DNA of 14,431 nt, taken from contig URMO01000054.1 of NCBI GenBank assembly GCA_900549085.1, positions 1 to 14,431 of the forward strand, read 5' to 3'. Position numbers and translations under genes: made by a program. This document shows positions 6,965 to 13,798 of the stretch, piece by piece. Source of the DNA: an uncultured Collinsella sp. GTDB taxonomy: Bacteria > Actinomycetota > Coriobacteriia > Coriobacteriales > Coriobacteriaceae. Every line of letters starts with the position of its first letter. Position 1 is the stretch's first letter. The notes beneath the pieces are model-generated. The model did not search any database. It was not told the origin of the DNA and saw nothing but the letters and a program-made list of their open reading frames with translations.

Positions 6965-8518
6965 TTAGGCCTCGGTGGCGAGTACGCGACCCGTCATCTC
7001 GGCGGAAGGCTCAATACCAGCCATGGTGAGCATGGTCGGAGCGATATCGGAAAGACGGCCGTCCTCGATACCGGTGAGCTGTGCCTTCTCATCAACGATG
7101 ATGAACGGCACGCGGTTGGTGGTGTGAGCCGTGAACGGATGCTTGGAACCGTCGGAAGCAACGTCAAACATGTGATCGGCGTTGCCGTGATCGGCGGTAA
7201 TCAGCGCAAAGCCGCCCTTAGCGAGAATCGCCGGGACAACCTTGGACAGGGCATCGTCAACAGCCTCGACGGCCTTAACGGCAGCGTCGAAGACACCGGT
7301 GTGACCAACCATGTCGCAGTTTGCGAAGTTCACGATGTAGAAATCAGCGCGATCCTCGTTGATGGCGGCGACAAGCTTCTCGGTAACCTCGGGAGCGCTC
7401 ATCTCAGGTTGCAGGTCGTAGGTAGCGACCTTGGGAGAAGCGACGAGCACGCGCTCCTCGCCCTCCTTGGGCTCCTCGATGCCGCCGTTGAGGAAGAACG
7501 TCACGTGGGAGTACTTCTCGGTCTCGGCGGTGTGCAGCTGCTTCAGGCCATTGGCGGCGATAACGTCGGCCAGAACGTTCTCGGGGAACGTCTTGGGGAA
7601 GGCGACCTCGACGTCAAACGTCGGGTCGTACTCGGTCATCGTCACAAAGTGCGAAAGCTTGATCTGCTCGCGCTCAAAGCCGTCGAACTCCTTGTCCGTG
7701 AACACGCGAGTCATCTGACGAGCGCGGTCGGGACGGAAGTTGAAGAAGATGGCCGCGTCGCCCTCGTGGATGCCCTCGTTGTGGGCAGCGAAGGGCTCGA
7801 CGAACTCGTCGCCGCGCGGATCCTTCTCGTAGTAGGCCTTGATACCGGCAACGGGGTCGGTATCGGCATCGGACGCGTTGACCATGACGTCGTAGGCGCG
7901 CTGGATGCGCTCCCAACGATTATCGCGGTCCATAGCCCAATAGCGGCCCGAGACGGTGGCAACGCGAGCGTCGCAACCGGTCTCCTCGGAGATCTTAGCC
8001 AGGAAGGCGCAGAACTCACTCATGTAACCGGCACCGGACTGCGGGTCGACGTCGCGGCCGTCCATAAAGGCGTGGACGCGAACGGTCTTGACACCGTGCT
8101 CGGCAGCCATCTTGACCAGAGCCTCGACGTGGTTCATGTGAGAATGAACACCGCCAGGACTCATAAGGCCCATAAGGTGAAGGGTCTTACCCTCGGCCTT
8201 GACATCGTCCATAGCCTTGACGAAAACCTCGTTCTTGGCGATGGAGCCGTCCTTGATGGCGTTGTTGATGCGCGAAAGCTCCTGGAACACGATGCGACCG
8301 GCACCGATGTTGAGGTGACCCACCTCGGAGTTGCCCATCTGACCGTCGGGAAGGCCCACGTCCTCGCCCGAAGCACCGAGCGTGGTGTGAGGATACTTCT
8401 CGTACAGGCTATCAAGGAAGGGCGTCTTAGCAGCGGCGACGGCGTTCTCGCCATCGGCCGGAGCCAGGCCACAGCCGTCCATGATGATCAGGAGTGCAGG
8501 AAGATGACGTTGTGCCAT
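6965..8518 (-). CDS. gpmI: 2,3-bisphosphoglycerate-independent phosphoglycerate mutase
   Basis: Interconverts 3- and 2-phosphoglycerate in glycolysis, using two metal ions (Mn in studied members) and a phosphoserine intermediate. The 517-aa length is usual. By family comparison, metal and catalytic residues include Asp14 (IIMDGCG), Ser64 in GQMGNSEVGH (the phosphorylated serine), Asp402 and His406 (NCDMVGHTG), Asp443-His444 (TADHGNAD) and His465 (AHTT). Substrate-binding signatures His125, DGRD at 153-156, Arg192 and RPDRAR at 262-267 are present, so the enzyme looks intact. It starts five bases after the tpiA stop; the site AGTAGGA overlaps that stop, pointing to coupled translation. It is last in gap-pgk-tpiA-gpmI and is followed by a strong terminator. 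It is unrelated to the cofactor-dependent GpmA type. Confidence 0.96.
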   Translation of the reverse strand: MAQRHLPALLIIMDGCGLAPADGENAVAAAKTPFLDSLYEKYPHTTLGASGEDVGLPDGQMGNSEVGHLNIGAGRIVFQELSRINNAIKDGSIAKNEVFVKAMDDVKAEGKTLHLMGLMSPGGVHSHMNHVEALVKMAAEHGVKTVRVHAFMDGRDVDPQSGAGYMSEFCAFLAKISEETGCDARVATVSGRYWAMDRDNRWERIQRAYDVMVNASDADTDPVAGIKAYYEKDPRGDEFVEPFAAHNEGIHEGDAAIFFNFRPDRARQMTRVFTDKEFDGFEREQIKLSHFVTMTEYDPTFDVEVAFPKTFPENVLADVIAANGLKQLHTAETEKYSHVTFFLNGGIEEPKEGEERVLVASPKVATYDLQPEMSAPEVTEKLVAAINEDRADFYIVNFANCDMVGHTGVFDAAVKAVEAVDDALSKVVPAILAKGGFALITADHGNADHMFDVASDGSKHPFTAHTTNRVPFIIVDEKAQLTGIEDGRLSDIAPTMLTMAGIEPSAEMTGRVLATEA

Positions 8519-8523
8519 ATGTC

Positions 8524-9291
8524 CTACTCGCCTGCCTTGACGACCATAGAGGCGAAGTCGGCAGCCTTGAGCGAAGCGCCGCCCACGAGGGCGCCGTCGA
8601 CGTCTGGCTTGGCGACGAGCTCGGCGATGTTGCCGGGCTTGGCAGAGCCACCATAGAGAACGCGGATGCCGTTAGCGAGCTCCTCGCCGAACATCTCCTT
8701 GAGGGTCTCACGGATAGCGCCGCAGACCTCCTGAGCGTCCTCGGCGGTAGCGGTCTTGCCGGTGCCGATAGCCCAGATGGGCTCGTAGGCGACGACGACC
8801 TGCTTGGGGCAAGTGATCTCGAGACCCTCGAGACCTGCCTTGACCTGGTTGCAGACGAAGTCGACATAGGTACCGGCCTCGCGAACCTCCTCGGGCTCAC
8901 CGCAGCAGAAGACGGGAACGATGCCAGCGGCAACGAGGGCCTTGGCCTTCTTGTTCATATCCTCGTCGGTCTCGTGGAAATATCCACGACGCTCGGAGTG
9001 ACCGATGATGCAGTAAGTGCAGCCAGCGGACTTGAGCATGTCGCAGGAGGACTCGCCGGTGTAGGCACCCTTTGCCTCCCAGTACACGTTCTGTGCACCG
9101 AGAGCGATGGGGGCAGCCTGCATGCGGGCGTGAACGGTGGTGATGTCGATGGTCGGCGGGCAGACGAGGACCTCAACGCCCTCGGGAACTTCGGGCAGAG
9201 CCTCGGCGAGCTCGTCAGCGAGCTTAGCGGCAGCGGCAACGTCGTTGTTCATTTTCCAGTTGCCGGCGATGAGTTTAGTGCGATTAGGCAT
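8524..9291 (-). CDS. tpiA: Triosephosphate isomerase
   Basis: Interconverts dihydroxyacetone phosphate and glyceraldehyde 3-phosphate. The start is the ATG at 9291 (MPNRTKLIAGNWKMN); an upstream in-frame ATG would add 21 residues unlike the family. The 255 aa give a complete TIM barrel. Active-site residues are in place: Asn11 and Lys13 (GNWKMN), His98 (IGHSERR), Glu170 (AYEPIWAIGTGK) and the phosphate-binding loops LYGGS (212-216) and GALVGGASL (233-241). The first eight bases overlap the end of pgk, and GGAGG inside pgk can serve as the ribosome-binding site. The protein has nine cysteines (44, 83, 91, 94, 129, 130, 147, 161, 190), and the usual CVGE segment reads CCGE, so it may be redox-sensitive; that is speculation. 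Confidence 0.96.
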   Translation of the reverse strand: MPNRTKLIAGNWKMNNDVAAAAKLADELAEALPEVPEGVEVLVCPPTIDITTVHARMQAAPIALGAQNVYWEAKGAYTGESSCDMLKSAGCTYCIIGHSERRGYFHETDEDMNKKAKALVAAGIVPVFCCGEPEEVREAGTYVDFVCNQVKAGLEGLEITCPKQVVVAYEPIWAIGTGKTATAEDAQEVCGAIRETLKEMFGEELANGIRVLYGGSAKPGNIAELVAKPDVDGALVGGASLKAADFASMVVKAGE

Positions 9292-10486
9292 CGAGAAGCG
9301 CCTCCACTCCGGGGAGAGCCTTGCCCTCGACGAGCTCCATGGAAGCGCCGCCACCGGTGGAGATCCAGCTCATCTTGTCGGCAAGATCGAACTTGTTGAC
9401 GGCTGCGACGGAGTCGCCACCGCCGATGATGGAGGTGCCGCCGTTGGCCTTGAGCTCGGCAACAGCCTCGGCAACGGCCTTGGTGCCGTGCGCGAAGTTA
9501 TCGAACTCGAAAACGCCCATGGGGCCGTTCCAGAAGACGGTCTTGGCGCCCTTGATGGCCTCGGCGTAAAGGGCCTCGGTCTTGGGGCCGATGTCCATGC
9601 CCATGCGATCCTCGGGGATGGCGTCGGAAGCGACGACCTCGCCCGTAGCGTCCTCGCCGAAGTGGTCGGCAACGAGGTTATCGATCGGGAGCAGGATCTT
9701 GACGCCCTTGTCCTCAGCCTTCTTGAGCATCTCTGCAGCGCGCTCGACCCAGTCCTCCTCTTTGAGGGAGGTACCGACGGTCTTGTAGCCCTTGGCCAGG
9801 AAGAAGGTGTAGGCCATGCCGCCACCGATGATCAGGGTGTCGGCGGAATCGATCAGATGATCGAGGACACCGATTTTGGAGGAAACCTTGGAACCGCCGA
9901 CGATGGCGACGAAAGGACGCTCAGGATCAGCGAAGATGCTGGTCAGCGTGTCGACCTCCTTCTCAAGTAGGAAGCCTGCGACAGCGGGGAGATAGGCGGC
10001 CGGGCCCACGACGGAACCCTGTGCGCGGTGAGCGGTGCCGAAGGCGTCGAGAACGAAGATGTCGCCGTAGGAAGCGAGCTTCTTGGCGATCTCGGGATCG
10101 TTCTTCTTCTCGCGCTTATCGAAACGGACGTTCTCGAGAACGAGGACCTTGCCCGGCTCGACAGCCTCGACGGCCTTGGCGGCCTCCTCGCCGTAGGTGT
10201 CCTGGACGAAGCTGACGTCGAGACCGGAAAGCTCGGCGAGCTTGGCGGCAACCGGCTTGAGCGAAAGCTCGGGCTCGAAACCAGTGCCGGCAGGACGGCC
10301 AAGGTGGCTCATGAGGATGACGCGAGCGTTGTGCTCGACGAGATACTTGATGGTGGGAAGGGCAGCCTTGATGCGGGTGGTATCGCCCACGACGCCGTCC
10401 TTGATAGGCACATTGAAGTCAACGCGAACGAGAACGCGCTTGCCGTCGACATCGATGTCGCGGACGGTCTTCTTGGTAAAGGCCAT
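9284..10486 (-). CDS. pgk: Phosphoglycerate kinase
   Basis: Transfers phosphate from 1,3-bisphosphoglycerate to ADP, the first ATP-yielding step of glycolysis. The ATG at 10486 (MAFTKKTVRD) is chosen; an in-frame ATG 78 bases further out adds non-conserved residues and would read through the leader palindrome. Length 400 aa. Motifs: RVDFNVP at 21-27, HLGRP at 61-65, NVRF at 119-122, the hinge GGSKVSSKI at 197-205, WNGPMGVFE at 319-327, GGGDS at 355-359 and STGGGASMELVEG at 376-388. Both lobes are complete. AAAGG lies about 12 bases upstream. It overlaps tpiA by eight bases, while a terminator-like hairpin separates it from gap, so it depends on read-through or an unrecognised promoter. Confidence 0.96.
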   Translation of the reverse strand: MAFTKKTVRDIDVDGKRVLVRVDFNVPIKDGVVGDTTRIKAALPTIKYLVEHNARVILMSHLGRPAGTGFEPELSLKPVAAKLAELSGLDVSFVQDTYGEEAAKAVEAVEPGKVLVLENVRFDKREKKNDPEIAKKLASYGDIFVLDAFGTAHRAQGSVVGPAAYLPAVAGFLLEKEVDTLTSIFADPERPFVAIVGGSKVSSKIGVLDHLIDSADTLIIGGGMAYTFFLAKGYKTVGTSLKEEDWVERAAEMLKKAEDKGVKILLPIDNLVADHFGEDATGEVVASDAIPEDRMGMDIGPKTEALYAEAIKGAKTVFWNGPMGVFEFDNFAHGTKAVAEAVAELKANGGTSIIGGGDSVAAVNKFDLADKMSWISTGGGASMELVEGKALPGVEALLDA

Positions 10487-10509
10487 GTTTGCTTCTACCT
10501 TTCGTACAT

Positions 10510-10529
10510 GTGTGCACGTACGTGCGCAC
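10510..10529. promoter_or_regulatory. 20-bp near-palindrome in the pgk leader
   Basis: GTGTGCACGTACGTGCGCAC is palindromic apart from one mismatched pair, with a perfect 12-bp core GCACGTACGTGC. It lies 23 bases upstream of the pgk ATG and just after the gap terminator. It could be a repressor operator or, in RNA, a hairpin close to the pgk ribosome-binding site. No family can be assigned to a binding protein. Confidence 0.45.
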
Positions 10530-10537
10530 GGTTTCCA

Positions 10538-10587
10538 ATAAAAAAGGACGCGACCCCAGAGCATAAGCCCTTATAGGCCGCGCCCTT
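10538..10587 (-). terminator. Intrinsic terminator between gap and pgk
   Basis: On the minus strand AAGGGCGCGGCC (10576-10587) pairs with GGTCGCGTCCTT (10544-10555) over 12 bp with two G-U wobbles, followed by TTTTTTATT. The 20-base loop can itself fold (ATAA/TTAT). It begins 37 bases past the gap stop. The stem and six-T tail look like a working terminator, so gap should be produced in excess over pgk-tpiA-gpmI. Confidence 0.75.
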
Positions 10588-10624
10588 CTTTAGACGCTCA
10601 ACGAGCTATTCGCTAAAAGCTAAA

Positions 10625-11650
10625 TTAAGCAACGAACTTCTCGAAGTACTTGATGGTGCGGACCATCTGAGAGGTGTAGGAGTTCTCGTTGTCGTACCAA
10701 GAGGTGACCTGAACGAGGGTCTGGCCGTTGCCGAGATCAGAGCACATGGTCTGAGTGGCGTCGAAGATGGAGCCGTGGGTCTCGCCGACGATGTCGCGGG
10801 AGACGATCTGGTCCTCGTTGTAAGCGAAGGTATCGGGGATGGTCTCGGCGTAGGCCTTCATGGCAGCGTTGACCTCGTCGACGGTGACCTTCTTGTCAAC
10901 GACGGCGTAGAGGTTGGTCAGCGAGCCGGTCGGCGTCGGGACGCGCTGGGCGGCACCGATGAGCTTGCCGTTGAGCTCGGGGAGAACCAGGCCGATGGCC
11001 TTGGCAGCGCCCGTGGTGTTCGGGACGATGTTCTCGGAGCAGGCGCGGGAGCGACGGAAGTTGCCCTTGCGCTGCGGGCCGTCGAGCGGCATCTGGTCGC
11101 CGGTGTAGGCGTGGATGGTGGTCATGATGCCGGAGACGATGGGAGCGAAGTCGTTCAGACCCTTGGCCATCGGGGCGAGGCAGTTGGTGGTGCAGGAAGC
11201 AGCGGAGATGATGTTGTCCTCAGCGGTCAGCGTCTCATGGTTGACGTTGTACACGATGGTGGGCAGATCGCTGCCGGCCGGAGCGGAGATGACGACCTTC
11301 TTGGCGCCAGCGTTGATGTGGGCCTGAGCCTTAGCCTTGCTGGTGTAGAAGCCGGTGCACTCGAGAACGACGTCGACGTCGAGGTCGCCCCAAGGCAGGT
11401 TGTTGGCGTCGGCCTCCTTGTAGATCTTGATCTCCTTGCCGTCAACGGTGATGGAATCCTCGCCAGCGACGACCTCGTGATCGCGAGCATAGTTGCCCTG
11501 CGTGGAGTCGTACTTCAGCAGGTAAGCGAGCATATCGGGAGAGGTGAGGTCGTTGATAGCGACGATCTCGGAGCCCTCATGACCGAACATCTGGCGGAAG
11601 GCCAGACGACCGATGCGACCGAAGCCGTTAATAGCAACCTTTACTGCCAT
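10625..11650 (-). CDS. gap: Glyceraldehyde-3-phosphate dehydrogenase, NAD-type
   Basis: Oxidises and phosphorylates glyceraldehyde 3-phosphate to 1,3-bisphosphoglycerate. The ATG at 11650 is chosen (341 aa, MAVKVAINGFGRIGR) with AAAGGAG six bases upstream; an in-frame ATG 66 bases further out would read through the leader. The Rossmann motif GFGRIGR is at 9-15, Asp34 (IND) favours NAD over NADP, the catalytic Cys153 sits in SASCTTN-like context (ISAASCTTN), His180 in TTIHAYT is its partner, and the C-terminal SWYDNE (317-322) is present. Length is at the upper end of the usual 330-340. It opens the gap-pgk-tpiA-gpmI cluster, but a terminator follows it. Its upstream region holds a -10-like TATATT and a LacI-type operator candidate. 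An NADP-biosynthetic paralogue cannot be excluded, but context favours glycolysis. Confidence 0.95.
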   Translation of the reverse strand: MAVKVAINGFGRIGRLAFRQMFGHEGSEIVAINDLTSPDMLAYLLKYDSTQGNYARDHEVVAGEDSITVDGKEIKIYKEADANNLPWGDLDVDVVLECTGFYTSKAKAQAHINAGAKKVVISAPAGSDLPTIVYNVNHETLTAEDNIISAASCTTNCLAPMAKGLNDFAPIVSGIMTTIHAYTGDQMPLDGPQRKGNFRRSRACSENIVPNTTGAAKAIGLVLPELNGKLIGAAQRVPTPTGSLTNLYAVVDKKVTVDEVNAAMKAYAETIPDTFAYNEDQIVSRDIVGETHGSIFDATQTMCSDLGNGQTLVQVTSWYDNENSYTSQMVRTIKYFEKFVA

Positions 11651-11722
11651 TGTGTCTCCTTTCGTAAGGCCCCCGCAAGCTACAGCGCCTGCCGTTGAGG
11701 CCCACAAACTAACCACTCGCCT

Positions 11723-11728
11723 AATATA
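11723..11728 (-). promoter_or_regulatory. Possible gap -10 element
   Basis: The minus strand reads TATATT, preceded two bases upstream by a run of eight A. No good -35 lies at 16-18 bases. It would give a leader of about 65 bases. It is the best -10 match in the spacer between whiA and gap; the upstream A-tract could bend DNA or aid polymerase contact. Confidence 0.35.
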
Positions 11729-11782
11729 CCTTTTTTTTGGCTGGGATTTCGCGAGAATGCTCGAAATGGAAAATCAAATTTG

Positions 11783-11800
11783 CGTTAAAACGCTTTAACG
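11783..11800. promoter_or_regulatory. Candidate LacI-family operator upstream of gap
   Basis: CGTTAAAACGCTTTAACG is an 18-bp palindrome with one mismatched pair and a central CpG. Its core fits AANCGNTT, the pattern typical of LacI/GalR-family operators. Further half-site copies, AGTTAAA at 11812-11818 and TGCGTTAAA at 11835-11843, lie on the whiA side. It sits about 55 bases upstream of the -10-like sequence of gap, so activation, looping or an unseen promoter would have to be involved. The sequence pattern is seen; the regulator is inferred. Confidence 0.45.
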
Positions 11801-11843
11801 TATAAAACAGCAGTTAAACCACCATAAAAGCTATTGCGTTAAA

Positions 11844-12773
11844 CTACCCGCTTGCTTCAATGAGCTTTTCAAGGCGCAAAACACGGTGATACAAGGCCGA
11901 CTTCGACAAAGGAGGGTCGGCCATTTCCCCCAAATCTCGCAGTGAGAGATCGGGGTAACGCTCGCGTAAGTCACAAAAAACTGCCAGAGCGTCCGGCAGC
12001 GTTTCGCGCAAACCGCGCCGATCAAGCTCATCGATGAGCGCAAGCTGATGTTGGGCGGCACCGGCACTTCTGGTCTGGTTGGCAAGCTCTGCGTTCACGC
12101 GACGATTCACGTCGTTCTTCACCAGCTTAACCGCGCGGGCCTCTTCAATCTCGGCAACGCTGCGCTTGGCGCCAATCAGCTGTAACAGACGTTTAATCTC
12201 CTCGGCACTCTTGATGTACACGGCATACGAGCCGCGACGCGCATTGACGCGGGCGTGAACTCCAATCTGCTCCAGAAGGTCGCAAAGTCCCTTTGCATAC
12301 TCCTCGCCCTGAACCGCGATCTCCAAATGAAAATCGCCACGCGGGTCGGCAACAAAGCCTCCGGCAATCAGCGCACCGCGAATATAGGCGAGCCTGCAGC
12401 AAGGACGGGCGACGATGTGGCGCGGCACACCCGCGACGAGCCCTCCCCTACGGTCGAGAATGCCCAGCAGCACCAGAGCCTTATCCAAATCGGGCTGATC
12501 GGGCAAGGTGATGAGATAGTTTCGTACCTTGTGCAGGACCGACTTACGAACCGTGAATTCGGTCTTGAGCTTAAGGATACGATGCGTCAGCGCAATCATC
12601 GTGCGCGCCACAGCACCCGTCTCGGTCGCGACCGTCAAGCGGTACCGTCCCGAGCCCGCCAGCGAAAGCGTGCCGCTCACACGCGTTAGCGCAGCAAGCG
12701 TCGACAAATCGCAGTATTCGCATTCTGGTTCGCAGCGCGCAAGCTCGTCACGCACCTCAGCGGTAAACGACAT
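11844..12773 (-). CDS. whiA: WhiA, DNA-binding regulator of sporulation/cell-division type
   Basis: DNA-binding protein known as a sporulation regulator in Streptomyces and linked to cell division in Bacillus. The 309 aa show the N-terminal WhiA domain (MSFTAEVRDELAR), a degenerate LAGLIDADG-type homing-endonuclease fold (about 129-152, YIRGALIAGGFVADPRGDFH) and a C-terminal helix-turn-helix (about 276-303, LSLRDLGEMADPPLSKSALYHRV). Residues 14-21 hold three cysteines (CEPECEYC). It starts six bases after the rapZ stop, whose TAG forms part of the weak AGG site, so the two are co-transcribed and probably coupled. No terminator is evident downstream before gap, so read-through into gap is possible. 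Its role in an organism without known sporulation is probably division or chromosome-related; that is inference. Confidence 0.95.
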   Translation of the reverse strand: MSFTAEVRDELARCEPECEYCDLSTLAALTRVSGTLSLAGSGRYRLTVATETGAVARTMIALTHRILKLKTEFTVRKSVLHKVRNYLITLPDQPDLDKALVLLGILDRRGGLVAGVPRHIVARPCCRLAYIRGALIAGGFVADPRGDFHLEIAVQGEEYAKGLCDLLEQIGVHARVNARRGSYAVYIKSAEEIKRLLQLIGAKRSVAEIEEARAVKLVKNDVNRRVNAELANQTRSAGAAQHQLALIDELDRRGLRETLPDALAVFCDLRERYPDLSLRDLGEMADPPLSKSALYHRVLRLEKLIEASG

Positions 12774-12779
12774 GTAAAC

Positions 12780-13700
12780 CTATGCCTTCGTGTTGGCACG
12801 CGACAGGTCACGATGGGAGATGCTCACATGATACTGAGCACCCTCCAGGTAGCGGGCCGTGGCCTCGGCAATGGCGACGCTACGGTGCTGTCCGCCCGTG
12901 CAGCCGATGGCAATGGAAAGCTGCGGCTTGCCCTCTGCGATATAACCCGGCATGACCGTATCGAGCAGCTGCGTCCAGGCCTTCCAAAACTCCTGGGTCT
13001 TGGGGTGGTCCAAGACAAAATCGGAGACCTTCTTATCGAGACCGGTCATGGTGCGCATCTCGGGATCGTAGAAAGGATTGGGCAAGAAGCGAACATCGAT
13101 CATGATGTCCGCCTCGACGGGCATGCCGTGCTTAAAACCAAACGAGAACACGTGGACATCCATAAGCTGCTGGTCGGACAGCTCGGAAAAAGCCATGCGC
13201 AGCTTGTTGCGCAAGGCAGAAGTGCGCAAGCGGCTCGTGTCGATAATCATATCGGCTCGATCACGAACGCCCTGCAGCTGCAGACGTTCACGCTGAATAG
13301 CGTCGGCCGTGGTCTCCCCCGGCTTTGCAATGGGATGGCGGCGACGATTTTCGCTATACCGGCGAATCAGCACCTCGTCAGACGCCTCGAGAAACACGAT
13401 GTCGCAGCTCATCTCGCGCTCTTCCAGTGCGGCAACAGCATCGAGCAGTTCATCGAACAAGCCCTGGCTACGCAGGTCGCAGGTAACGGCAAGGTGCCTG
13501 CCCACGCCCGTATTGATGCCAACGAGCTCTGCAAGCTGGGCAATCAGGCGTGGGGGCAGGTTGTCGATACAAAAATAGCCCATGTCCTCAAACACATGCA
13601 TGGCTTGCGTTCGGCCCGAGCCGGACATTCCGGTGATGATAACGATATCGGGGATACGCTCCGAGCGCTCCGCCGCATCCATGGCATCTCCCTTTTGCAT
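12780..13700 (-). CDS. rapZ: RapZ/YvcJ-family nucleotide-binding protein
   Basis: P-loop protein; in E. coli RapZ binds the sRNA GlmZ and senses glucosamine 6-phosphate, while in Bacillus YvcJ binds and hydrolyses nucleotides. The 306 aa have a P-loop GMSGSGRT at 24-31, with Arg30 where Lys is usual, then FEDMGYFCIDNLPP (37-50), DVRFLPNPFY (202-211) and the C-terminal GCTGGQHRSV (266-275). As I recall, Arg at this P-loop position is common in actinobacterial members. Two starts are credible: ATG at 13700 with AGGAGG, and ATG at 13682 with AAAAGGGAG, both at five-base spacing; the first is given because its site is nearer consensus. It forms an operon with whiA. A terminator hairpin directly precedes its ribosome-binding site. 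Whether it acts on RNA here cannot be told. Confidence 0.93.
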   Translation of the reverse strand: MQKGDAMDAAERSERIPDIVIITGMSGSGRTQAMHVFEDMGYFCIDNLPPRLIAQLAELVGINTGVGRHLAVTCDLRSQGLFDELLDAVAALEEREMSCDIVFLEASDEVLIRRYSENRRRHPIAKPGETTADAIQRERLQLQGVRDRADMIIDTSRLRTSALRNKLRMAFSELSDQQLMDVHVFSFGFKHGMPVEADIMIDVRFLPNPFYDPEMRTMTGLDKKVSDFVLDHPKTQEFWKAWTQLLDTVMPGYIAEGKPQLSIAIGCTGGQHRSVAIAEATARYLEGAQYHVSISHRDLSRANTKA

Positions 13701-13711
13701 GTGTGCCTCCT
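13682..13711 (-). promoter_or_regulatory. Two tandem ribosome-binding sites and starts for rapZ
   Basis: On the minus strand AGGAGG (13706-13711) precedes ATG at 13700, and AAAAGGGAG (13688-13696) precedes an in-frame ATG at 13682. Both spacers are five bases. The first site directly adjoins the tail of a terminator hairpin, which could limit access to it and favour the second start. Confidence 0.6.
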
Positions 13712-13747
13712 AAAATAAGCGCGGGACCCGGCCAGCGGATCCCGCGC
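13711..13747 (-). terminator. Terminator-like hairpin between nanE and rapZ
   Basis: On the minus strand GCGCGGGA (13740-13747) pairs with TCCCGCGC (13719-13726). A U-G pair and CCG/CGG extend the stem to 12 bp around a CTGGC loop, and TTATTTTA follows. It lies about 50 bases past the nanE stop. The end of the T-rich tail merges with the rapZ ribosome-binding site, so it may serve both as the nanE terminator and as a leader attenuator for rapZ. Confidence 0.75.
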
Positions 13748-13765
13748 GATCAATTGCCTTTATTG

Positions 13766-13771
13766 AGTATA
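13766..13771 (-). promoter_or_regulatory. Possible rapZ -10 element
   Basis: The minus strand reads TATACT, a close match to TATAAT, in the nanE-rapZ spacer. No good -35 is seen at normal spacing. If used, transcription would start before the terminator hairpin, placing that hairpin in the rapZ leader. Confidence 0.35.
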
Positions 13772-13798
13772 CCGCCCCAAGCGGATACGAGGCCCGTC

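Noticed and set aside
6923..8656. A 577-codon plus-strand open frame opposite gpmI and part of tpiA
   Set aside because: It is also codon-aligned with gpmI. The same effect is seen opposite oppD, tpiA, pgk, gap and rapZ, so it is a codon-bias shadow rather than an overlapping gene.
10487..10564. An earlier in-frame start for pgk at 10564
   Set aside because: It lies inside the gap terminator loop and adds residues unlike any phosphoglycerate kinase.
11729..11738. T-run on the plus strand at 11731-11738 as a terminator
   Set aside because: No gene on the plus strand leads into it and no stable stem directly precedes it; on the minus strand it is an A-tract just upstream of the gap -10 candidate.
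12322..12389. LAGLIDADG-like segment in WhiA as a possible homing endonuclease or intein
   Set aside because: This degenerate fold is a normal part of WhiA and is known to lack endonuclease activity; the gene is uninterrupted.
13608..13631. Arg in place of the Walker A Lys in RapZ (GMSGSGRT)
   Set aside because: Striking at first, but as I recall actinobacterial RapZ proteins often have Arg at this place, so it looks lineage-typical rather than a defect.
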